A stretch of DNA of 64,000 nucleotides from Saliniradius amylolyticus (GTDB lineage: Bacteria > Pseudomonadota > Gammaproteobacteria > Enterobacterales > Alteromonadaceae): the NCBI RefSeq assembly GCF_003143555.1, contig NZ_CP029347.1, positions 1,860,001 through 1,924,000 of the forward strand, written 5' to 3'. How positions within the stretch are numbered: position 1 is the stretch's first letter; each line of letters starts with the position of its first letter. The notes below the pieces were generated by a model, which saw only the letters and a program-made list of their open reading frames with translations, was not told the DNA's origin and made no database searches. Below, piece after piece: positions 56,775 to 64,000 of the stretch. Position numbers and translations under genes: made by a program.

Positions 56775-56910
56775 CTAACCTGCTGCTTTCTGTCAACTTT
56801 CCTTATCAAGTTAAGTCTTTTGTTCTAAAGCAAATCATTCGTTTTTTACTGTTTGGCGGTTTTTCCTGATCTTGCATATAGTTTGAGCTGGTTGTCAGGG
56901 AATCTGCCCC

Positions 56911-58587
56911 ATGCTTGAGCTCATTCACAGTCATCCTTTCTATGAACTCACCACCCTTCTGGTTATGGCCGCGCTTATCGGCCTCGTTTGCCTGCTATTG
57001 CGACAGCCAATGATCGTCGGCTTTATCGCCGTGGGTATTCTGGCTGGTCCCGGTGTGTTCGACGTGGTGCAAAACCAGCAAAGTATCCAGCTACTGGCCG
57101 AACTGGCCATTGCCGTATTGCTATTTTTGGTGGGACTCAAGCTCGACATCAAACTGTTTAAAACCCTGGGAACGGTATCGCTAGCCACTGGTCTGGGTCA
57201 GGTTATTTTCACCTCGGTTATTGGCATGGCAATTTGTCTGGCGCTGGGGATGGACTGGGTCACCTCCGCTTATGTGGCCGTAGCACTGACCTTTTCCAGC
57301 ACCATCATCATCGTCAAGCTGCTGTCGGACAAGAAAGAGGTGGATTCCCTGCACGGGCAAATCGCCATCGGATTCCTGATTGTGCAGGATCTGGTGGTGG
57401 TGTTTGCCATGATCAGCCTGTCAGCCATGGGGCAAAGCGCCACAGAAGACCTCCATCCGTTACTAAGGGTGGCTGTCAGCGGTATCGGTTTGGTGTTGGC
57501 CGTGTTGCTGTTCAGCCGTTATCTGGCCAAGCCCATTTTGCATCAGGTCGCCAAGGTGCCTGAACTGTTACTGGTGTTCAGCATCGGCCTGGCGGCCTTA
57601 CTGGCGTCCTTAGGCGATACTTTGGGACTCAGTAAAGAGCTGGGTGGTTTGCTGGCCGGCATTGCTCTGGCATCCACGCCTTACCGGGAGTCCATCATTT
57701 CCAGGCTCTCTTCATTAAGGGATTTCCTGTTACTGTTTTTCTTTATGGCGCTGGGCACCCAACTGGACTTAAGCCTGCTGGGCGAACAGATGGGAGCCGC
57801 ATTGGTCCTGTCACTGTTTGTACTTGTCGGTAATCCGTTAATTGTGGTGATCATCATGGGCTATATGGGCTTTCGTCGACGGACGGGATTCCTGGCGGGA
57901 CTCACCGTGGCTCAAATCAGCGAATTCTCCCTGATTTTCGTTGCCATGGGCATCAGCCTGGGCCATCTCAACCAATCTACGCTCGGCTTAGTCACCTTAG
58001 TCGGGCTGATAACCATCGCCTTGTCGGTGTATATGATCACTTATTCTCACTCCCTGTACGACAAGCTCGCGGCTCTGCTAAAACCCTTCGAACGCCAGCA
58101 TCCATTTCGGGAAGAAGCCTACGAGGCCGACCCAGTGCACTATAACCGCCACTACGACGTGGTCGTTTACGGCTTAGGCCGCTTCGGTTCAGAGCTTGCC
58201 GAGTCGCTGCTTAATACCGGACTGACCATCGCGGTGGTGGACTTCAATCCGGATATCATCCAGCGCTGGCGAAACAGACAGGTGGATGCCTTTTATGGCG
58301 ATGCCACCGACCCGGCACTCCTGGACTATTTGCCGGTTCTCGGCGCGCGCTGGATTATCTCGACTCTCCCCGGCAGCGCCCATCAGTTAGGCCATAATGA
58401 TCCCAGAATTGCCCTGATCCAGGCCCTGAAGCATCACCAATACAGCGGCAAAATCGCGGTCACCAGTTATCACTCAACAGAAAAAGACAAACTATGGGCC
58501 GAAGGTGCCGATGAAGTGGTGATGCCATTCAGCGTGGGCGCTGAACATATTGCCAACTGGCTCAAACAACCTAATAGAAAGGATTGA
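56911..58587 (+). CDS. KefB-like monovalent cation:proton antiporter
   Basis: The 558-residue CPA2 protein has about twelve helices (LVCLLLRQPMIVGFIAVGILAGP and AELAIAVLLFLVGLKLD are the first landmarks) and a C-terminal Rossmann TrkA-N domain (VYGLGRFGSELAESLLNTG). It would exchange K+ or Na+ for H+, gated by nucleotide binding. No glutathione-responsive KefF-type partner is adjacent. The universal stress gene starts 13 bases after it and is probably co-transcribed. Confidence 0.9.
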   Translation: MLELIHSHPFYELTTLLVMAALIGLVCLLLRQPMIVGFIAVGILAGPGVFDVVQNQQSIQLLAELAIAVLLFLVGLKLDIKLFKTLGTVSLATGLGQVIFTSVIGMAICLALGMDWVTSAYVAVALTFSSTIIIVKLLSDKKEVDSLHGQIAIGFLIVQDLVVVFAMISLSAMGQSATEDLHPLLRVAVSGIGLVLAVLLFSRYLAKPILHQVAKVPELLLVFSIGLAALLASLGDTLGLSKELGGLLAGIALASTPYRESIISRLSSLRDFLLLFFFMALGTQLDLSLLGEQMGAALVLSLFVLVGNPLIVVIIMGYMGFRRRTGFLAGLTVAQISEFSLIFVAMGISLGHLNQSTLGLVTLVGLITIALSVYMITYSHSLYDKLAALLKPFERQHPFREEAYEADPVHYNRHYDVVVYGLGRFGSELAESLLNTGLTIAVVDFNPDIIQRWRNRQVDAFYGDATDPALLDYLPVLGARWIISTLPGSAHQLGHNDPRIALIQALKHHQYSGKIAVTSYHSTEKDKLWAEGADEVVMPFSVGAEHIANWLKQPNRKD

Positions 58588-58600
58588 CAGGAGAATAGCC

Positions 58601-59551
58601 ATGATTCGATTTAAACACATTCTGTTTGTATCCACCCCTGAGAGCAATCAGGACAATGCCGTGGCGATGGTCAAACGTTTCGCCGGCAAGCTTGACGCTA
58701 AGGTCACCCTGCTGACGGTACTGACACCCAGCACCTCTTTGTTTGGTTTGTCAGAAGGCCTGGATGCGCTGATGCAGGAACAGGCAGAGCACAACGCCAG
58801 GACGCAACTATCGGCACTGGCGGGTCACTTCGAAGACGCTGGCATTGAGGTCGCAATTCAGGTGCTGTGGGGGAATACTTCAGAGCAGGCCAGTCTGTGT
58901 GCAAGGCAACAGGCCATCGATTTAATCGCCATCAGCGCTACCGTTGAGCACTCCTTGCAAGGATACCTGTTTGGCACCACCGCCATGCAACTGATCCGGC
59001 GCTGTCCGCTGCCGGTCTGGGCCATCCACAAGGACGCCAGGATGCCCAAGCGCTTATTGTCGGCCGTTGATCTGCAGGCCGAAACGCCACAAACCGATGC
59101 CTTGGCCAGACGTCTGATTGACACAGGTATGACACTTGCGGACCAGTTAAATGCGCAATTTCATCTTGGTTGTGCCTGGGCGCTGGAAAACGAGGGCTAC
59201 CTACAGATCCGAGGCGGTATCGATGAAGCGGACTTTGAGCAAATCAATCAACGTCTGGAGCGTAAGCTGGAATCGCGGATGCAGACTCTTCTGGACGACA
59301 CCGACGAAGCTTCAGCGGCAGAGGTGCACACCCACCTCAGGCATGGTTCGCCCGTCAGCACCCTTACCGGCATGGTTACCGAGTTACATATCGACCTGAT
59401 GATTATTGCCAGCCTCAACCGCAAGGGCGTGGAGGGGCTGCTGATCGGCAATACGGCAGAGACCTTACTGCAACGCACCCCCTGCTCTATATTGGTTATC
59501 AAACCTCAGGCTCCTGAACAGACCGGACCAGAAACAAAAGAGCCCGGCTAA
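58601..59551 (+). CDS. Tandem universal stress protein
   Basis: The 316-residue protein has two USP domains (about 1-145 and 150-310), the UspE-type arrangement. The second ends with an ATP-type glycine cluster (GVEGLLIGNTAETLLQRTPCSILVIK); the first has GYLFGTTAMQLIRRCPLPVWAI. The start at 58601 follows CAGGAGAATAGCC. Placed behind a cation antiporter, it may adjust ion transport under stress. That link is inferred from position only. Confidence 0.9.
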   Translation: MIRFKHILFVSTPESNQDNAVAMVKRFAGKLDAKVTLLTVLTPSTSLFGLSEGLDALMQEQAEHNARTQLSALAGHFEDAGIEVAIQVLWGNTSEQASLCARQQAIDLIAISATVEHSLQGYLFGTTAMQLIRRCPLPVWAIHKDARMPKRLLSAVDLQAETPQTDALARRLIDTGMTLADQLNAQFHLGCAWALENEGYLQIRGGIDEADFEQINQRLERKLESRMQTLLDDTDEASAAEVHTHLRHGSPVSTLTGMVTELHIDLMIIASLNRKGVEGLLIGNTAETLLQRTPCSILVIKPQAPEQTGPETKEPG

Positions 59552-59564
59552 ATTAGCCGGGCTC
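59540..59564. terminator. Bidirectional terminator hairpin between usp and cysB
   Basis: GAGCCCGGCTAA and TTAGCCGGGCTC pair perfectly around one base. The stop codon of the stress gene is inside the stem. Confidence 0.75.
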
Positions 59565-59586
59565 ACTGCAATAATCGGACTGGCCC

Positions 59587-60597
<1,011 letters not shown>

Positions 60598-60746
60598 TTA
60601 TAATATTTAAATATACTGACAAACACAGTCATTCCATATAATTTTAGGAAATCCTGTTGTCAGTTTGGATAATGACAGGAAAAATGTGGCGAATAAAGGC
60701 CACTATTGATATAAAACCATATGATAGTTAATAAGTTAGCGTCGCT

Positions 60747-61442
60747 ATGCATGACAGTTCGGACCAAATAGACTTCTCGTCGGTACTTGCCGCTGGGGTC
60801 CACGACATGAAAAACTCCTTGTGTCTGCTCTTGCAGTCCATCGAGAGCCTGAACGAACTGGTCCCCAAAGACGCGCCTGAAGCCAATGAAAACCTGGCTC
60901 GACTGCACTACGAAGCATCCCGGGTCAATACCGGCCTAATGCAGTTGTTATCACTGTACCGCGCCGAGAAACAGCGCCTGCCACTGAATATTGATGAACA
61001 CGTTCTGGAAGATGTAGTGGACGATATCATCGCCACTCATGAAGGTTACATGCACAACCGCGGGCTCAGTCTGGAGGTGGAGCAGCAAGATCCGGAATTG
61101 ACCTGGTTTATGGATGCGGATCTGGTTATCGTGCTACTCAATGATATTCTGGTTAACGCCATGCGCTATTGCCGCAAACAGATAAAGCTGACCACTTACG
61201 TCGAGGACGATCAGCTGTGCTTTCTGTTGGAAGATGACGGCGATGGCTACCCGGAACAAATGTTAAAAGCGGGCACCGCCGATATGCAGCACTTTGATAT
61301 CAGCAGTGGCCGAACCGGTCTGGGCTTGTTTTTTGCCCGGATGATCGCCTCCGCCCATCAAAACAATGGCGTGCGAGGCAGTATTCAAATGGAAAACGGC
61401 GGCAGCCTGGGCGGCAGCCGATTTTTATTAAAGCTGCCCTAG
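60747..61442 (+). CDS. Orphan soluble histidine kinase
   Basis: The 231-residue protein has a HisKA-like H-box (VHDMKNSLCLLL, His near residue 19) and an HATPase_c domain with N-box NDILVNAMRY, G1 DDGDGYP and G2 GRTGLGLFFARMIA. No sensor, membrane or receiver domain is present and no response regulator gene is adjacent, so its input and partner are unknown. It could also be an anti-sigma or phosphatase-type regulator. The leader contains a GTGGC...GCCAC hairpin. Confidence 0.85.
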   Translation: MHDSSDQIDFSSVLAAGVHDMKNSLCLLLQSIESLNELVPKDAPEANENLARLHYEASRVNTGLMQLLSLYRAEKQRLPLNIDEHVLEDVVDDIIATHEGYMHNRGLSLEVEQQDPELTWFMDADLVIVLLNDILVNAMRYCRKQIKLTTYVEDDQLCFLLEDDGDGYPEQMLKAGTADMQHFDISSGRTGLGLFFARMIASAHQNNGVRGSIQMENGGSLGGSRFLLKLP

Positions 61443-61487
61443 GGCAGCGCCGCTATATAATGTAGAGACTTAAAAAGTGACCAGCTT

Positions 61488-62252
61488 ATGTTTGCCATAA
61501 TTATTGGACTGATTGTCGCGCTTATCATCGTGGCCGTCGTTATCAACGCAATCCAGCAACACAAAGAACAGGTGGAAGCCGAACGACGGGCGCAAAGTCA
61601 GAAGTTAAAGCTCGTCATCGATGAAACTGAAGATGCGCTGGCCGCTGCGGCTTATATCCCGGTGTCCAATAAATTACTTAAGGTGTTGCACAACCGGGTG
61701 TTGAATGCCCTTAAATCCATGCAGGACGTTAACCCCAAAGCCATGGACATCAAGAACCGTATCAAGGATGCCGAAGAGCGCGTATCGTCGATTAACGAGG
61801 ACGAACCGCCACCAGCGGAAACTAATTTCACGATTCCGGAAAACGATAAACAGGTCATCACGCTGATTCAGGGCATTAAGAAGATTCGCACCATGCTTCG
61901 CGCCGAGAACAGCAAAGGCAAAGTCGACCCGCATGTGTTTAGCGAAGAGGACAAACGCCTGGACCGCATGCAACTGCGAGTAAATGTGGACACCCTGCTG
62001 CGTCGCGGTAAAGCCGCGTTAAGTGGCAATATGCTCGGTTCGGCTCGTCAATATTTTGAGAAAGCGCTGGTTGCCCTAAACGCACAGGCCGTTGCCAACG
62101 AATACACCCAGGCACGGCATCAGGAGATCACCGATTTATTGGAAGATATTAACTCCAGCCTGCGGGATGCCAACGCCGCCGACCGCGCCAGACAACGAGA
62201 AGAAAATAAAGACGAGCTGGACGAATTATTTGCCCCTAAGAAGAAGTGGTAA
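61488..62252 (+). CDS. Conserved membrane-anchored coiled-coil protein
   Basis: The 254-residue protein has one N-terminal membrane helix (AIIIGLIVALIIVAVVINAI) and a mostly helical, charged remainder with a probable TPR-like region (VNVDTLLRRGKAALSGNMLGSARQYFEKAL). It belongs to a family in Alteromonadales that I know only as a conserved protein, sometimes called DNA repair ATPase-like; that name is not supported here. It follows the kinase gene by 45 bases, and its 3' end overlaps the convergent LysR gene by 17 bases. Confidence 0.75.
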   Translation: MFAIIIGLIVALIIVAVVINAIQQHKEQVEAERRAQSQKLKLVIDETEDALAAAAYIPVSNKLLKVLHNRVLNALKSMQDVNPKAMDIKNRIKDAEERVSSINEDEPPPAETNFTIPENDKQVITLIQGIKKIRTMLRAENSKGKVDPHVFSEEDKRLDRMQLRVNVDTLLRRGKAALSGNMLGSARQYFEKALVALNAQAVANEYTQARHQEITDLLEDINSSLRDANAADRARQREENKDELDELFAPKKKW

Positions 62253-63150
62253 GCTGAGCCTGCCAGTCATAGGCGCTCAGTAGTTCCATACAGGCCTGAG
62301 CCGGTATCGAAATACTGGCTCGGCTACGCCGAAACACCCCGACTCGCCGTACCCCGGACCCCTTCTCCATTGGGCGGCACTCCAGGCCTCGGCGGGTCAT
62401 CTCCCGCTTACACAACGCCGGGACCACTGCCACTCCCAGACCCGCAGACACCAGCTCCCCCACCGTGGAGAGCTGACTGGCTTCCGCCACCGGCGAGCTC
62501 TGCACACCGACATTTGCCAAGGCCCGATCACACCAGCTCCTAAGCGCTGAGCCCCGGTTCATCGCAATATAATGATGTTCGGCTAGGACTTCCCAGCCAA
62601 GCCGGTCTTTTGCACACAAAGAGTGGGCCCTGGGCATAATCATCAAAAATTCGTCATCAAATAGGGGGGTAAACTCCATCCCCTCGGCGCGCTCCGATTC
62701 AAAGCTGACCCCCAGTTCTGCCCGCCCCTTCTGCACCGACTCGATGACCCGTTCCATCACCACATCCTGTACCGTTAAATTTATCTGCGGCCAACGCCGG
62801 TGGAAGGCCGACAGTACGCCGGGCAACAAACTATTGGCAAACGACGGCATAGCGGCAATCGTCAGCTTACCCCGCTGCATGGCGAACAGGTTGTGCAGGT
62901 CACTGAAGGCTTCCTCCCAGTCATGCAGCAATCGCCGCGCCACTGGTAAAAACGCCTGCCCCTCGGGCGTCAGACTCACGGATCTTTTGGTGCGACTGAA
63001 CAGCCGTCCGCCAATATGCTGTTCAAACTTACCCAAGGCAATGGATAATGCCGGTTGGGACAGGTGCAAGCGCTCGGCGGCCTCGGCAAAGGAGCCACTT
63101 TGTGCCAGTTGCACAAACACCTGCAGTTGCCGATGGGAGATTGCAGACAT
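62236..63150 (-). CDS. LysR-family transcriptional regulator
   Basis: The 304-residue regulator has an N-terminal winged helix ([37 protein letters not shown]) and a two-lobe effector domain. It is divergent from the CoA-transferase genes across 108 bases, the classic layout for a LysR protein controlling its neighbour, so it may regulate the CoA-transferase operon. The effector is unknown. Confidence 0.92.
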   Translation of the reverse strand: MSAISHRQLQVFVQLAQSGSFAEAAERLHLSQPALSIALGKFEQHIGGRLFSRTKRSVSLTPEGQAFLPVARRLLHDWEEAFSDLHNLFAMQRGKLTIAAMPSFANSLLPGVLSAFHRRWPQINLTVQDVVMERVIESVQKGRAELGVSFESERAEGMEFTPLFDDEFLMIMPRAHSLCAKDRLGWEVLAEHHYIAMNRGSALRSWCDRALANVGVQSSPVAEASQLSTVGELVSAGLGVAVVPALCKREMTRRGLECRPMEKGSGVRRVGVFRRSRASISIPAQACMELLSAYDWQAQLTTSS

Positions 63151-63258
63151 AAATTATTTTTATTAAAAGCTAAATTAAATCAATTTTACAAAAAATACAC
63201 ATTATCCAATACTTGTTCAACACTTACCCTGTCTGACAATAATAATAGGAGCAATCCC

Positions 63259-63960
63259 ATGTCAGGATTTAATAAGGTTGTTGCCAGCTATGACGAGGCC
63301 ATGGCCGGTCTGAAAGACGATATGACCATCATCGCCGGTGGCTTTGGGCTGTGCGGCATTCCCGAAGGGCTGATCGCTCAGATCCAAAAAATGGGCACCA
63401 AGGGTCTGACCGTGGTCTCCAATAACTGTGGTGTGGACGGCTTTGGCCTGGGCCTGCTGCTGGAAAAGCATCAGATCAAGAAGATGGTGGCCTCTTACGT
63501 GGGCGAAAACGCCCTGTTTGAAAAGCAGCTATTAGACGGCGAATTGGAAGTGGAACTGACGCCTCAGGGCACACTGGCCGAGAAGATGCGCGCTGGCGGC
63601 GCAGGCATTCCAGCTTTTTATACCGCCACCGGCTACGGCACACCCGTAGGCGAAGGTAAGGAAGTGCGCGAGTTTAACGGCCGCCCCCACATCCTGGAAG
63701 AGTCGGTGACCGGCGATTTCGCCATCGTCCGTGCCTGGAAAGCCGACACCATGGGCAACTGCATCTACCGCCATACGGCGCAGAACTTCAATCCCATGGC
63801 CGCCACCGCCGGTAAGATCACCGTGGTGGAAGCCGAAGAAATCGTCCAGCCGGGCGAGTTGGCTCCCACTGAAATTCAAACGCCGGGCATCTATGTGGAT
63901 CGCGTGATCCAGGGCCAGTTTGAAAAACGCATCGAACGCAAAGTCACCCGCGACGCATAA
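63259..63960 (+). CDS. scoA: 3-oxoacid CoA-transferase subunit A
   Basis: The 234-residue subunit of succinyl-CoA:3-ketoacid CoA-transferase transfers CoA to acetoacetate or a related oxoacid. Landmarks are [13 protein letters not shown] and [40 protein letters not shown]. The ATG at 63259 follows ATAGGAGCAATCCC. An in-frame extension further upstream crosses the promoter region and is not used. It is followed by the B subunit. Confidence 0.93.
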   Translation: MSGFNKVVASYDEAMAGLKDDMTIIAGGFGLCGIPEGLIAQIQKMGTKGLTVVSNNCGVDGFGLGLLLEKHQIKKMVASYVGENALFEKQLLDGELEVELTPQGTLAEKMRAGGAGIPAFYTATGYGTPVGEGKEVREFNGRPHILEESVTGDFAIVRAWKADTMGNCIYRHTAQNFNPMAATAGKITVVEAEEIVQPGELAPTEIQTPGIYVDRVIQGQFEKRIERKVTRDA

Positions 63961-63972
63961 AGGAGAACAACA

Positions 63973-64000
63973 ATGGCACTAACCCGTGAACAGATTGCCA
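63973..64000 (+). CDS. scoB: 3-oxoacid CoA-transferase subunit B (partial, 5' end only)
   Basis: ATG at 63973 gives MALTREQIA before the window ends, the usual beginning of the B subunit. AAGGAGAACAACA precedes it and the A subunit stop is 12 bases upstream. Confidence 0.8.

Noticed and set aside
56564-56869. A 101-residue ORF downstream of sdaA, and a 42-residue ORF at 56401-56529
   Set aside because: They run through the sdaA tail repeats in the wrong frame and have no good start signals or similarity; they follow from the repeats.

Overview
This window looks like the chromosome of a marine, heterotrophic gammaproteobacterium of the Alteromonadales type (Alteromonadaceae-like). That is an inference, not a measured placement. 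It rests on the smc-zipA-ligA cluster divergent from cysZ, a roughly 1000-residue TonB-dependent receptor, several substrate-binding proteins without a transporter, a cyanide-insensitive type bd oxidase, and TGTAAT-N3-ATTACA sites that match the HexR operator described in Shewanella and relatives. I found no rRNA, tRNA, prophage, insertion sequence or CRISPR array. The window opens inside a DUF2919-like gene and closes 28 bases into the second subunit of a CoA-transferase.

Layout. 1-7.7 kb (minus strand): smc, zipA, ligA and two small membrane genes as a tight cluster, with cysZ divergent. 8.6-10.2 kb: an orphan membrane protein and a CaCA cation antiporter. 10.2-13.9 kb is an accessory island. 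It contains three integron-type gene cassettes with attC sites and no integrase, a decayed DUF1737-like gene end, small membrane ORFs, and about 0.7 kb of hairpin-rich sequence that looks like a dispersed repeat. 14-24.4 kb: S46 peptidase, a GST, a regulator-cydA-cydB operon, and an RND efflux adaptor-pump pair. 24.7-27.8 kb: a CBM48 protein and PEP carboxylase, each preceded by a perfect HexR-like palindrome. 27.9-33 kb: a fungal-type cytosine deaminase followed by two substrate-binding proteins and an SDR, an RDD protein, and a third substrate-binding protein. 33-36.6 kb: a MoxR/VWA pair, cysK and a lipoprotein.

36.7-44.8 kb is the most coherent accessory system. An exported cyanophycinase is divergent from a TonB-dependent receptor, a YfcC-type inner-membrane transporter and an isoaspartyl dipeptidase. 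Read together they form a complete predicted route for eating cyanophycin: cleave the polymer outside, import beta-Asp-Arg through both membranes, and split it to Asp and Arg. The dipeptidase appears to lack one classical metal-ligand histidine.

44.9-64 kb is mostly housekeeping: sseA, rimO, a diguanylate cyclase with a substrate-binding sensor, a VOC protein, a cNMP-binding protein with rmuC, class I fumarase, pabB, nudL, sdaA, a KefB-like antiporter with a tandem universal stress protein, cysB, an orphan histidine kinase, a LysR regulator and a 3-oxoacid CoA-transferase. Downstream of sdaA, the last 14 codons of that gene plus its terminator hairpin occur three times. The copies differ only at synonymous positions in the coding part, a strong hint that the sdaA 3' end is a recurrent integration or replacement site.
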